From positions 4,913,001-4,977,000 of the forward strand of contig NZ_CP029551.1 of NCBI RefSeq assembly GCF_003173735.1: a DNA stretch of 64,000 nucleotides, in the 5' to 3' direction. The number at the start of each line of letters is the position of its first letter. The first letter of the stretch is position 1. The notes beneath the pieces were generated by a model, which saw only the letters and a list, made by a program, of their open reading frames with translations, did not search any database and was not told the origin of the DNA. Shown here one piece after another: positions 41,038 through 50,136 of the stretch. A program made the position numbers and the translations under genes. The DNA is from Methylobacterium radiodurans (GTDB lineage: Bacteria > Pseudomonadota > Alphaproteobacteria > Rhizobiales > Beijerinckiaceae).

Positions 41038-41622
41038 TCAGCGCCCGCGCGAGACCCGTTCGATCTCGGCGCGGACCAGCCGTTCCACCATCACCGGCAG
41101 GTTGTCGTCGAGCCACGCCTTGAGCATCGGCCGCAGCATCTCGGCGACGAGGTCGTCCAGCGTCCGGGCGTTGCGCGACAGAACCGTGTGGGCGAGCGCG
41201 TTGAAGGCGCTGTTCACGCTGGCATCGGTCGCGGCCGAGATCAGGGGCTCGGCCGTCGTCGGTTCGGCGAAAGCCGGCTCGGGCGCGCGGGCCTGGGGCA
41301 GCGGCGGCGGAGGCGCGGGCGGCTCCGGTACGGGGTCCGGCTCGACGCTGATCGCGTCGAAGTCGAGTTCGTCGACACCGAAGTCGAGCGGGTCGGGATC
41401 GAGCGGGGCGGGCTTCGGCGCAGGAGCCGGCTCGGCGAACTCGGCGAGGTCGAGCACGTCGTCGGGCTCCGGGACCGCGGCGAGCTTGGGAGCGGGCTCC
41501 GCGGGCTTGGCCGCCTGATCGTCGGCGATGATCCGGCGGATCGAGGCGAGGATCTCCTCCATCGAAGGCTCGTGCGCCTTCTCCGCCGACTTGTCCTGAA
41601 TCTTTGGGCTCGCTGCACTCAT
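41038..41622 (-). CDS. popZ: Polar organizing protein PopZ (DUF2497)
   Basis: 194 aa. N-terminal conserved helix EPSMEEILASIRRIIADD, a long Pro/Glu/Asp-rich disordered linker (about 40-130), and the C-terminal oligomerisation helices (LDDLVAEMLRPMLKAWLDDNLPVMVERLVRAEIERVSRG) typical of PopZ. It forms condensates at the cell pole and anchors ParB-parS. Position between tolC and valS is the usual alphaproteobacterial order. Linker length and charge fit PopZ. Confidence 0.93.
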   Translation of the reverse strand: MSAASPKIQDKSAEKAHEPSMEEILASIRRIIADDQAAKPAEPAPKLAAVPEPDDVLDLAEFAEPAPAPKPAPLDPDPLDFGVDELDFDAISVEPDPVPEPPAPPPPLPQARAPEPAFAEPTTAEPLISAATDASVNSAFNALAHTVLSRNARTLDDLVAEMLRPMLKAWLDDNLPVMVERLVRAEIERVSRGR

Positions 41623-41784
41623 CCGGACGGCGCTCGGGCGGGGGTGTTCTGACGCCGATCCGCATCGGCTAGCGCCAGTATTTCACGCTTGGCTAACCGT
41701 ACAAGCGCGTCCGGAGCACAGTCCCGGGGAAATCCACTCTGGATAATCCGCTCGGGAGAGATGCGATCCGCCGGGCCGGCCGCG

Positions 41785-43209
41785 TCAGCGACCGTCCGGC
41801 GTGCCGACGCCGAACCACAGATCCTTGACCTGATCGAAGTGCGTCTTGGGGCTGTAGAGCGCCACCGGCACGGCCGTGAAGCGAGCTGTCAGGCGGCCGA
41901 TCGACTGCACCACGCCGTAGGAGAAGATCACCCGATCGCGCTGGGCCACGATCAGGTTCACGCGGGCGTTGAGCAGCTCCTGCTGTGCGTTCAGCACGTC
42001 GAGCGTGGTGCGCTGGCCGACGCGGGCCTCCTCGCGCACGCCGTTCAGCGCCACCTCGTTGGCCTGGACCTGGGCCTGCGAGGCGATCACGCGGGCCTTG
42101 GCTGCCTCCAGGTTGCCCCAGAAGCTGACGATCTGCGCGCGCACCTGATCGCGCACGAACTCGGCCTGGATGCGGGTCTGGCCGACCGTCTCCTTTGCCT
42201 GGCGGATCTGGGCGTATTCCTGGCCGCCCTGGTAGATCGGGATGGTCAGGCGGCCGAGGATCGAGGCAGCGACGCCCTGCGTGTTCGGAAGCTGCTGGTC
42301 GTAGAACTGCTGCACCGCGCCCTGAACGCTGAGCTGCGGCGCGAGCGCACCTTCCAGGACCTTCACCTGCGCCTCGGAGGCGTCGACCGCGTGGAGCGCT
42401 GAGAGGATCTGAGGGTGCTCCTTCAGGCCGATCGCGATGGCCGCATCGAGGCTCGCCGGCACGTAGCGGTCGAGGGGCCGGCCGGGGGCGAGCTGACGCG
42501 GATCGACCCCGATGATCTGGCGGTAGACGCCGATGCTGGTGCGCAGCTGCGACTCGGCCGCGCTCACCTCGGCGCGCGCGCCGGCGAGGCGCGCCTCGGC
42601 CTGGGCGACGTCGGTGCGGGTGACCTCGCCGACGTTGAAGCGGTCGCGCGTTTGGCGCAGCTGCTCCTCCAGCACCTCGACGTTGTTGCGGCGCAGTTCC
42701 AGCGTGGCGGTGTCCGAGAGCACGTTCATGTAGGCCTGAACGGCGCTGTACAGGGTGCTCAGCTCGGTGAAGCGCAGGGTTTCGCGCTGGCTGTAGACGC
42801 CGGATTCGGCGCGGCGCGTGTTGTTGTCGGTCTGGAACCCGTTGAACAGGTTCTGGTTGATGGTGATGCCGGCCGTGGCGGGCTTCGTCAGGATGGCGAT
42901 GCTACGGCCCGCTCCACCGGTGATGGATTGGGCGGAGAGCGTGTTGCCCTCCGTCTGGGTCACACCGGCCTGGACGTTGATGCCGACCGTCGGACGGTAG
43001 CCAGACTGGGCGATGGCGACGTCCTCGTCGCGCACGCGGGTCAGCGCGCGGCTCGCGTTGAGCTGCGGGTTGCCGGCATAGGCCTTGGCGAGCGCGCTCT
43101 CCAGCGACTCGGCCGCGGCTTGCCCGGGGAGTCCGGCCGTGAGACCGGCGGTGACGGCAAGGCCGGCCAGCCGGAACGCGGCACGCGTCGCAGGTGTACG
43201 TCTTCTCAC
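41785..43209 (-). CDS. tolC: TolC family outer membrane efflux/secretion channel
   Basis: 474 aa. Signal peptide, then the two OEP repeats: SLESALAKAYAGNPQLNASRA about 35, QTRDRFNVGEVTRTDVAQAEARLAGARAEV about 190, and the second-half counterpart GVREEARVGQRTTLDVLNAQQELLNARVNLIVAQRDRVI. It forms the trimeric outer-membrane channel of type I secretion and drug efflux systems. No inner-membrane partner is adjacent. Upstream pcm is on the same strand, 199 bp away. Confidence 0.94.
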   Translation of the reverse strand: MRRRTPATRAAFRLAGLAVTAGLTAGLPGQAAAESLESALAKAYAGNPQLNASRALTRVRDEDVAIAQSGYRPTVGINVQAGVTQTEGNTLSAQSITGGAGRSIAILTKPATAGITINQNLFNGFQTDNNTRRAESGVYSQRETLRFTELSTLYSAVQAYMNVLSDTATLELRRNNVEVLEEQLRQTRDRFNVGEVTRTDVAQAEARLAGARAEVSAAESQLRTSIGVYRQIIGVDPRQLAPGRPLDRYVPASLDAAIAIGLKEHPQILSALHAVDASEAQVKVLEGALAPQLSVQGAVQQFYDQQLPNTQGVAASILGRLTIPIYQGGQEYAQIRQAKETVGQTRIQAEFVRDQVRAQIVSFWGNLEAAKARVIASQAQVQANEVALNGVREEARVGQRTTLDVLNAQQELLNARVNLIVAQRDRVIFSYGVVQSIGRLTARFTAVPVALYSPKTHFDQVKDLWFGVGTPDGR

Positions 43210-43408
43210 GTCGAACAGCCCTTGCGGTTTCTCGATTGTCTCGGATGGCCGCCGAAACGCGACGGCTGCGCGTTACGCTGCGCTTACCCGATCAAGCCCG
43301 CCCTGGCCTGACCTTAACCGATGCTAGGCCGCGGCGCCCAGGCTGTCCGCGGCGCTGCACCTGAATCTTGTCCGGGTGGCGTATAAAGGCGACAGTCGCG
43401 TCGCCGGG

Positions 43409-44062
43409 TCAGAAGGCGAAGCCCGCCTCCGCGGCGAAGGCCGCGAGCGCGGGAAGCGCCGCGTCGAAGATCGGCCGCGATCCGAAGGCGTCGCCGGCCC
43501 GGACGAACAGCGTCGCCTTGGCGGCCCGATCCGGACCGAGCACGCAGACGAGGCGGCCGCCGTCCGCGAGCTGGTCGAGCAGGCTCTGAGGCCGCACCTC
43601 CACCCGACCGTTGACCAGAATGGCGTTGAAGGGCGCGCCCGCCGGCGCGCCGGCCGCGAGCGCACCGTCCACGACCTCGACCTCTCCGGCCAGGCGCTCG
43701 CGCGCGCCGGCAGCGAGGTCGGCGGCCGGTTCCAGCAGGGTCGTGGCGGCGCCGAGTCGCGCCATGATCGCCGCCGCGTAGCCGTAGGCGCCGGCGACGT
43801 CGAGCGCCCGATCGCCCGGCCGGATGGCGAGCGCCTGGATCATCCGGGCCAGCACCATCGGGGCCGGCAGGCAGCGTGCCTCTGCGTCGGTCCCGGCGAA
43901 GCGGAGCGTCTGATCGATGTAGGCGAAGGTCTCGCGGCCCGGTGGGACGAAGCGCTCGCGCGGGACGGAATCGAAGGCGTCCAGCACCGCGTTGTCGTTC
44001 ACGTCGAACGTCCGCAGCTGGCAATCGACCATCAGGCGTCGCGCCTGCGCGTAATCGAGCAT
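43409..44062 (-). CDS. Protein-L-isoaspartate O-methyltransferase family protein
   Basis: 217 aa. N-terminal MLDYAQARRLMVDCQLRTFDVND and VPRERFVPPG belong to the PCMT family; the SAM motif I is RALDVAGAYGYAAAIMA, with ALDVAGA where many have LDIGTGSG, and FNAILVNGRVE replaces the usual acidic motif II. The catalytic pattern is therefore degenerate compared with true Pcm, as is common for the copy upstream of tolC in Rhizobiales. Activity as a repair enzyme is uncertain. ATG at 44062 is used. Confidence 0.82.
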   Translation of the reverse strand: MLDYAQARRLMVDCQLRTFDVNDNAVLDAFDSVPRERFVPPGRETFAYIDQTLRFAGTDAEARCLPAPMVLARMIQALAIRPGDRALDVAGAYGYAAAIMARLGAATTLLEPAADLAAGARERLAGEVEVVDGALAAGAPAGAPFNAILVNGRVEVRPQSLLDQLADGGRLVCVLGPDRAAKATLFVRAGDAFGSRPIFDAALPALAAFAAEAGFAF

Positions 44063-44164
44063 GGGATCGTCTTTCCTCGACCCGGGACGGTGGCCTTGCA
44101 CCGGCGCCGCACGGCGCAGCTTCCGGAGCACCGGGCTTTTCATGGATCAGCCGCCGAAACGCAA

Positions 44165-44183
44165 GGTTAACCGCTATGGTTAA
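44165..44183. repeat. GGTTAA-N7-GGTTAA direct repeat
   Basis: Two identical hexamers separated by seven bases in the divergent pcm/binding-protein intergenic region. TTAACC half-sites resemble CtrA half-sites, but here TTAA-to-TTAA spacing is nine, not seven, so a CtrA site is doubtful. Confidence 0.35.
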
Positions 44184-44353
44184 GCGAGAGGTCCACCACT
44201 TCCCGCGCCTTACTGCGGGCCGGCCGCATTCAACCGATCGTTGTTGTCGCCTCTGCGGCTGGCGCTGCGCCCGGGCGGCAGCCTACGCTGTCATGACGGC
44301 CCGATTCGCCACGCGTGGCCGTCCCAGAGAAGACGATCCTTCGGGAGGAACGC

Positions 44354-45616
44354 ATGACAACGACACGGCCGGGTCTCGGCCGGGCGCTCGCCGCCGCACT
44401 GTCCACCGCTTTGTCCACCGCGCTGCCCGCAACAGCGCTCCTCGCGAGCCCAGTCGCCGCGCAAGGCATCTCGGATGGCGCCGTGCGCATCGGCATCCTC
44501 AACGACCAGTCCGGAGTCTACGCCGAGTTCGGCGGCCGCTCCTCGATCGAGGCGGCCCGCATGGCGGTCGAGGATTTCGGCGGCAGCGTGAACGGCGCGC
44601 CGATCGAGATCGTCTCGGCCGACCACCAGAACAAGGCCGACATCGCGTCCGGCATCGCGCGGCAATGGTACGATCGGGACAAGGTCGACGCCATCATGGA
44701 GCTGACCACCTCCTCGGTGGCGCTGGCCGTACAAGGGCTCTCCAAGGAGAAGAAGCGGATCACCATCACCACGGGGGCGGCCACCAGCGACCTCACCGGC
44801 AAGCAGTGCTCGACCTACGGCTACCACTGGGCCTACGACACCCGGGCGCTCGCTGTCGGCACCGGCGGCGCGCTGGTGCAACAGGGCGGCAATACCTGGT
44901 TCATGCTGACGGCCGACTACGCCTTCGGCCACTCGCTGGAGGCCGAGGTCACCCGCTACGTCACCTCGAAGGGCGGCAAGGTCGTGGGCGGGGTTCGTCA
45001 CCCGCTGGCGGCGCAGGACTACTCTTCGTTCCTGCTCCAGGCGCAGGGATCGGGCGCCAAGGTGATCGGGCTGGCCAATGCCGGCCTCGACACCTCGAAC
45101 GCCATCAAGCAGGCGGCGGAGTACGGTATCACGCAAGGAGGGCAGCGGCTGGCCGCGCTGCTCTTCACCCTGGCCGAGGTGCACGGTCTCGGGCTCCAGG
45201 TCGCGCAGGGGCTGACGCTCACCGAGGGCTGGTACTGGGACCTCAACGACGAGACCCGGGCCTTCGGGCAGCGCTTCATGAAGCGCACCGGCAAGATGCC
45301 CAACATGGTCCATACCGGCACCTACTCGGCGGTGCTGCAATACCTCAAGGCCGTGAAGGCGGCCGGCACCGACGAGACCGATGCGGTCAACGCCAAGCTG
45401 CGGACGATGCCGGTCGATGATGTCTTCGCCAAGGGCGGCACGGTGCTGCCGAACGGCCGCATGGTGCACGACATGTACCTGTTCGAGGTGAAGAAGCCCG
45501 CCGAATCGAAGGGGCCGTGGGACCTCTACCGCCTGCTCGCGACGATCCCGGGACCCGAGGCGTACGCCAAGCTGGAGGAGAGCGGCTGCACGCTGACCAC
45601 CGCGCGGGCGCCCTGA
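44354..45616 (+). CDS. ABC transporter substrate-binding protein, branched-chain amino acid type
   Basis: 420 aa. Signal peptide cleaved near SPVAAQG, then a type I periplasmic binding fold (Peripla_BP_6): AVRIGILNDQSGVYAEFGGRSS, DAIMELTTSSVALAVQ, NTWFMLTADYAFGH, SSFLLQAQGSGAKVIGLANAG. GGAGG lies 7 nt before the ATG. No permease or ATPase gene is adjacent, so it is an orphan binding protein here; Methylobacterium relatives often bind alcohol-catabolism-related or amino-acid-like ligands, but the ligand is not predictable. Confidence 0.9.
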   Translation: MTTTRPGLGRALAAALSTALSTALPATALLASPVAAQGISDGAVRIGILNDQSGVYAEFGGRSSIEAARMAVEDFGGSVNGAPIEIVSADHQNKADIASGIARQWYDRDKVDAIMELTTSSVALAVQGLSKEKKRITITTGAATSDLTGKQCSTYGYHWAYDTRALAVGTGGALVQQGGNTWFMLTADYAFGHSLEAEVTRYVTSKGGKVVGGVRHPLAAQDYSSFLLQAQGSGAKVIGLANAGLDTSNAIKQAAEYGITQGGQRLAALLFTLAEVHGLGLQVAQGLTLTEGWYWDLNDETRAFGQRFMKRTGKMPNMVHTGTYSAVLQYLKAVKAAGTDETDAVNAKLRTMPVDDVFAKGGTVLPNGRMVHDMYLFEVKKPAESKGPWDLYRLLATIPGPEAYAKLEESGCTLTTARAP

Positions 45617-45635
45617 CCCTGCCGCTCGAAGTTGT

Positions 45636-45665
45636 GCAAGGCTCGATTTTTCAACCGAGCCTTGC
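45636..45665. terminator. Hairpin in the convergent gap, probable bidirectional terminator
   Basis: Perfect 10-bp stem GCAAGGCTCG / CGAGCCTTGC with a 10-nt loop that itself holds a T-run. It starts 19 bp after the binding-protein stop and faces the SMC-like gene ending at 45824. No T-run follows the stem, so termination is inferred from position. Confidence 0.5.
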
Positions 45666-45823
45666 CATATGTGAATGCGGCCGGTTGCAGCGCACCTAGT
45701 CTGGCAGCCAGTCGGATGAGTTATCCCCCCTCTCGTCCGGCCGGCGTCGCCGACCGAATCTTTCCTCCCGATCGCTTTCGTGTCGGCGGCGCCCCCCTTC
45801 CGGGCCCGCATCACCGGGCCGCT

Positions 45824-48800
45824 TCAGGCCTCGGTCGCCGCGCCGTCGATCCCGTGCCGCTCCGGATTGATCTGGGCGAGCGCGCGCTTGGCCGCCTCCA
45901 GGGGATGCTCCGACTCGATCCGCACCGCCTTCAGGTCCGGGCTCTTGTAGACGGTCACGATGGTGTCCATCACCTCGGTGAGCGTGGTGCGCTTGTCCTC
46001 CGGAGCGGCGATCAGGAGCTGCAGGCCCCAGGCGCCGTAGAGATCGACCAGCGCCTGGCTGTTGCGCACGTCGAGCTTTGAGAAGGCCTCGTCGAGGAGG
46101 CAGAGGCCGAGGCCCGGATTCTCGTCGCCCGGCCGGTCGCCCGGATAGTAGGCGCTGGCGAGGGACGCCGCGATCGCCACGTAGAAGGGCGCCTGCGCCT
46201 CGCCGCCGGAGCCGCGCAGCGCCCGGCTCGACATGGTGGTGCGCGAGCCGTCCCGGCCGCGCATACCGATCTCGTACACGAAGTAGTTGCGGTAGTCGGC
46301 GAGCCGCGCCGCGTCCTCGGCTCCCCCGATCAGCGCCTGGATCTCCTCCAGCGCCGCCGCCATCGCACCGCCCTCCTCCGAGACGAGGAGCGCCTGCGCG
46401 GCGTCGGCCGAGCGCGCGACCTCGGTCGCCAGCGCGTGCACCGCGGCGTAGCGCCGGTCGACCGCCGCCTCGAAGGCGTAGGTCTGCCCGGTGAAGCTGC
46501 GCGACGACAGGCGCTCGTTCAACGCGTCGAGCCGGGCCTGGACGCGCTCGAACTTGTCGGCCAGCCGCGTCAGCAGGTCCTCGGTCATCAGGCGGCGCAT
46601 CTCGCCCTCGGCCCGCTCGGCCTGGGCGCGGTAGCGGCGCAGCTCGTGGCCCGCCACCGCGTCGTGCTCGCGCTTGGCGAAGTCGTAGCCGAGGCTCGCC
46701 GGGGCCTCGCCTTGCCCCAGCGGGTTCGCGATGCGCCACTGCGCGCAGTACTCGGTGAGGTCGCGCTCGGCGGCGCGTCCCTGCGCGCGCGCGGTCTCGG
46801 CGGCCTCGCGGGCGAGCGTGCGCTCGGTCGCCGCCCGCGCGCTCATCCCCTTGCCGTCGAGCCCGGCGAGGTCCCGCCGCACGGAGGCGACGCCCGAGAA
46901 GTCCGGCGGGGTCTCGCGCAGCAGGCGCACCCGCATGGCGTCGCCCGTGCCGAGCCGGTTGATCGCGCCGCGGCGGGCGCTGAGCGCCGCGCGGGCCGCC
47001 TCGCGGGCCGAGCCCTGGCGCGCCTTCAGCGCCGCCTCGTCGGCGAGCAGGCGGTCGAGCTTGGGCTCCAGCTCCTCTGAAAGTTCGCGCAGATAGGCGA
47101 CGCGCTCGCCGTTGAGTGCCTTGATCTCGGCCTCGATCCCGCCCGCATCCTGCTTCGAGAGGTTTTCGCGCTCGGTAGCCAGGGTCTTGCGCCGCCCCTC
47201 CAGCCCGTCGACCTCGGCGCGGAGCGTGTCGACGTCCTCCAGGCCGCGCTCGATCCGGACGCGGATCGCGGCGGCCGTGCGGGCGGCCTCGCGCAGGACC
47301 ACGGCCTCGTTGCGCAGGCGCCGCGCCTCGGCCACGGCCGCCTCGTGCTGGCGCCGGCTGTCGGCGGTGGGGCCGCGCTGGCCGCGGGTCATCAGGAGGT
47401 CGACCGAGCGCGTAACCGTGTAGGCCATGCCCGCGGTGGTGCGGCCGGAGGGCGCCACGGCGCGGGCGAGATGCTTCAGCTCGGCGTCGTTCTTGGCGAG
47501 GTCGTAGCCGCCGAGCCGGACGCCGAGGAACGCCTCCGCGTGCGGGTCCTGCGTCTCGATCACCGCCATCGGCCCGTCGTCGTAGCGGCGGGGCCTCTGG
47601 CGGGCGGTGTCCGTGGTCTTGACCAGGATGCAGCGGCTGAAGCGGTCGCGGTTCTGCTGGAGCACCCCGAAGGCGTCGTCGAGATGGTGCGGCTCGACCA
47701 CCAGGGCCTCGCGGGCGCGGCCGAGCAGGCCCTCGAGCGCCTGACCCCAGACCGGATCGACGATCTCGGCGAGCTCGCAGATCGGCGTCGCGTCGATGCC
47801 GCGCCGCGCCAGCTCGTTGCGGAACGCCACCGTGTCGGAGGAGAGGCGCGCGGCGGATCCCGAGACCGGCGCCGGGGCGGTGCGCTCGGCCTCTGCCTCC
47901 TTGGCGCGGGCGCGCAGGCCCGTATCCTCGGCGGCGCGCTCCAGCACCTCCTCGAAGGGCCCGAGGCGGCCGAGCCGCTCGACCAGCGTCGCGAGCTGGC
48001 CATCGCCCCGCAAGAGGTCCGCCAGCGGCGCCTCCTTGCGCAGGCCGGAGCGGGCGCAGGCCTCGGCGAGGGAGGCCGCGTCCGGCGCCTCCGGGCGCAG
48101 CAGGGACGCGACGGGCTGGAGCTTGCCCATCTGCAGAACGAGGCCGACGAGGTCGGTGACGCGCAGCGTCAGGTCGCGCCGGTCGCGGTCCAGCATGGAG
48201 AGGCCGAGATTCGAGGCGGCGAGCCGCCCTTCCGCGGCTTGCGCTGCCACCAGCGCCTTCTTCTCGGCGATCTCGGCGTCGATGTCGCGGACGTAGCCGC
48301 GGCTCGACGCGACGCTCTCGCGGGCGATGCGCAGCGCGTCGGCGCCCTCCGAGAGGCGGGTGCGGATCGCCAGCAGATCGACGCAGCGGCGGCGCAGCTC
48401 GATGCTGGCCGCCCGCGCCTCGTGGATCACGGCCGCCAGCACCGCGTCGCCCCAAGCCTCGTAGCGGCCGAGCAGGCGGCGCAGGCGGCCGAGCTTCAGC
48501 TCCAGCTCGGCGATGGTGTCGAGGAGCGCCCGCCAGTTCTCGACGGACTGGCGCACCCGCGCGACGTCGAGGGGCTCGGCGTCGAGCACGAAGGCGCGCA
48601 CGAAGGCGCTGGTGTCGAAGATCGGCTTGAAGGCGACCGCGTTGGCGAAGCTGCGCAGGAAATGGCGCGGGTCCGGCACCGGCGCGCCCTCGCGCAGCGT
48701 CGCCAGGAGCTCCGCGGTGAAGCGCTCGCCCGAGGAGCGGAACTCCTCGAAGCTCTCGGAGCGTCGGCGCAGGTCAGCGGCGATCTCGCTCCAGGGTGCG

Positions 48801-49342
48801 GTGTAGCTGCCCTCCCCGTTCTGGCGGGCGTAGTCGCCGATCTCGAAGCGGTGGCCGGTCGCGATGAAGCGCGACAGCACGGTCTCGCGGCTCTCGCCGG
48901 CACGCGCGGCGAGCGCCAGCCCGACCGAGACGACCCGGCCCGTGTGCTCGTTCTCGAAGACGAGGACCAGCACCGTCTCGCAGGCCTCGCGGGTCGGGCG
49001 CCCGCCCTCGGCAGGGTCGCTGATCCAGCCGAGGCAGTAGTCGCGCACCGTCCGGGCGCTGCGGCCGGACGCGGAGGCGTTGAGGGCGAGCCGGCTCGCG
49101 TTGTTGCCGGCCAGCACCGTGCCGACCGCGTCGAAGATCGTGGACTTGCCGGCCCCTGTCGGGCCGACGAGCGCCGTCGCGCCGCGCACGCGGATCTGCT
49201 CGCGGCGGATGAGGTACCAGTTCGAGATCGCGATGTCGGTGAGACGGTACACCCTGTCTTGCCATAGCGGGGGTTGCGGAAGCGTGGCGCCCTGTGCGGG
49301 CAGATCGCGGCGGATGCAAGCCGCCGGGGTCTCACTCTCCAC
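45824..49342 (-). CDS. SMC-like ATPase related to JetC/MksB (Wadjet-type condensin)
   Basis: About 1172 aa from a GTG at 49342 that overlaps the upstream DUF4194 gene by 11 bp. The head begins YRLTDIAISNWYLIRREQIRV with Walker A GPTGAGKST (about 60-68). Long coiled-coil arms surround a hinge-like centre (about 505-620, VWGQALEGLLGRAREALVVEPHHL region). The C-terminal head has the signature RGSGGEAQAPFYVA (about 1044), Walker B LGLCLLDEAFSKLD (about 1078-1091) and the switch LLIAAPEDK. This is JetC/MksB-like rather than chromosomal Smc. The partners JetA (kleisin) and JetD are not next to it. Confidence 0.82.
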   Translation of the reverse strand: MESETPAACIRRDLPAQGATLPQPPLWQDRVYRLTDIAISNWYLIRREQIRVRGATALVGPTGAGKSTIFDAVGTVLAGNNASRLALNASASGRSARTVRDYCLGWISDPAEGGRPTREACETVLVLVFENEHTGRVVSVGLALAARAGESRETVLSRFIATGHRFEIGDYARQNGEGSYTAPWSEIAADLRRRSESFEEFRSSGERFTAELLATLREGAPVPDPRHFLRSFANAVAFKPIFDTSAFVRAFVLDAEPLDVARVRQSVENWRALLDTIAELELKLGRLRRLLGRYEAWGDAVLAAVIHEARAASIELRRRCVDLLAIRTRLSEGADALRIARESVASSRGYVRDIDAEIAEKKALVAAQAAEGRLAASNLGLSMLDRDRRDLTLRVTDLVGLVLQMGKLQPVASLLRPEAPDAASLAEACARSGLRKEAPLADLLRGDGQLATLVERLGRLGPFEEVLERAAEDTGLRARAKEAEAERTAPAPVSGSAARLSSDTVAFRNELARRGIDATPICELAEIVDPVWGQALEGLLGRAREALVVEPHHLDDAFGVLQQNRDRFSRCILVKTTDTARQRPRRYDDGPMAVIETQDPHAEAFLGVRLGGYDLAKNDAELKHLARAVAPSGRTTAGMAYTVTRSVDLLMTRGQRGPTADSRRQHEAAVAEARRLRNEAVVLREAARTAAAIRVRIERGLEDVDTLRAEVDGLEGRRKTLATERENLSKQDAGGIEAEIKALNGERVAYLRELSEELEPKLDRLLADEAALKARQGSAREAARAALSARRGAINRLGTGDAMRVRLLRETPPDFSGVASVRRDLAGLDGKGMSARAATERTLAREAAETARAQGRAAERDLTEYCAQWRIANPLGQGEAPASLGYDFAKREHDAVAGHELRRYRAQAERAEGEMRRLMTEDLLTRLADKFERVQARLDALNERLSSRSFTGQTYAFEAAVDRRYAAVHALATEVARSADAAQALLVSEEGGAMAAALEEIQALIGGAEDAARLADYRNYFVYEIGMRGRDGSRTTMSSRALRGSGGEAQAPFYVAIAASLASAYYPGDRPGDENPGLGLCLLDEAFSKLDVRNSQALVDLYGAWGLQLLIAAPEDKRTTLTEVMDTIVTVYKSPDLKAVRIESEHPLEAAKRALAQINPERHGIDGAATEA

Positions 49343-50000
49343 CGTCGCCCGCACTCTCGCCCGTACTCTCGCCTGCACCGTCCGCCGCGCCGGCCCAGGC
49401 CTCGATCCGCTCCAGCCAGCCATCCGAGGCCAGCACGAGGATGCCGGGCAGGACCATGACGGGCGTCACCCGCTCGGACCGGTCGCGCTCCCCGAGCCGG
49501 ACGCCGCCGCGGCGAGCGAACAGGCGCAGGGTCTCGATCAGCCGGGCCTCGTCTGGCGGCTCGGAGCGGGCGGCGGTGCGGATCGACTCGACGAGATCGT
49601 CGGTGGTGATCTCCACGATGCCGTCCGTCGAGATGCGGTGGTCGCGCACCCCCTCCTCGTAGGCCAGCCGCAGAGCCAGCAGCACCAGCGTCTCGTCCTT
49701 GCGCAGGCGCTCGGAGACGATGTCGTGGCGCGCCGCGTCGATCGGCAGGGTCAGCGAGACCATCTGGTCCCGGTGCGAGACCGCCATCTGGTAGCCGAGG
49801 CAGGCGAAGTAGTCGGTGAAGAAGGGCTGATAGTGCCGCGCCAGCTCGTAGGAGCGGCCGATGCCGGGCGTGCTCGAGTAGATCACCTGCGCCTTCAGGA
49901 GCACCTGGAGCGCGCGCGACAGCTCCTCGGCGTCCGGAGCGCGGCTTCCCGGCGGTGGCGGCTCGTCGCCGTCGATGATGGCGCGGAAGGGCTCGAACAT
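49332..50000 (-). CDS. DUF4194 protein, JetB/MksE-like condensin subunit
   Basis: 222 aa. ELSRALQVLLKAQVIYSSTPG, RHYQPFFTDYFACLGYQMAVSH and RLRKDETLVLLALRLAYEEG match the winged-helix DUF4194 family (JetB of Wadjet, MksE of Mks condensins). These proteins bind the kleisin subunit and DNA. The ATG at 50000 starts the conserved MFEPFRAII. A C-terminal low-complexity tail (SAGDGGE) runs into the SMC-like gene, which starts in its last codons. A divergent LRR-kinase gene begins 137 bp away. No JetA gene lies upstream. Confidence 0.75.
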   Translation of the reverse strand: MFEPFRAIIDGDEPPPPGSRAPDAEELSRALQVLLKAQVIYSSTPGIGRSYELARHYQPFFTDYFACLGYQMAVSHRDQMVSLTLPIDAARHDIVSERLRKDETLVLLALRLAYEEGVRDHRISTDGIVEITTDDLVESIRTAARSEPPDEARLIETLRLFARRGGVRLGERDRSERVTPVMVLPGILVLASDGWLERIEAWAGAADGAGESTGESAGDGGE

Positions 50001-50136
50001 GGTCAGCTGGCGGTGGTTCGCGGGGCGCGTCGATGGGCGCGCTCCCTCTCCCACAGGCCGAGCCTCAGGGATACCCAGCGGATACCCGGCGGGAGGATGC
50101 GGCGCGGCGTGCCCGAACCTGCTAGGCCCCTCCCCC

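Noticed and set aside
38401..41652. 1083-codon open frame antisense to valS and popZ
   Set aside because: Low-complexity charged translation, spans two real genes on the other strand; artefact of GC-rich third positions.
47345..49267. 640-codon open frame antisense to the SMC-like gene
   Set aside because: Complement of the coiled-coil coding region; no recognisable domain.
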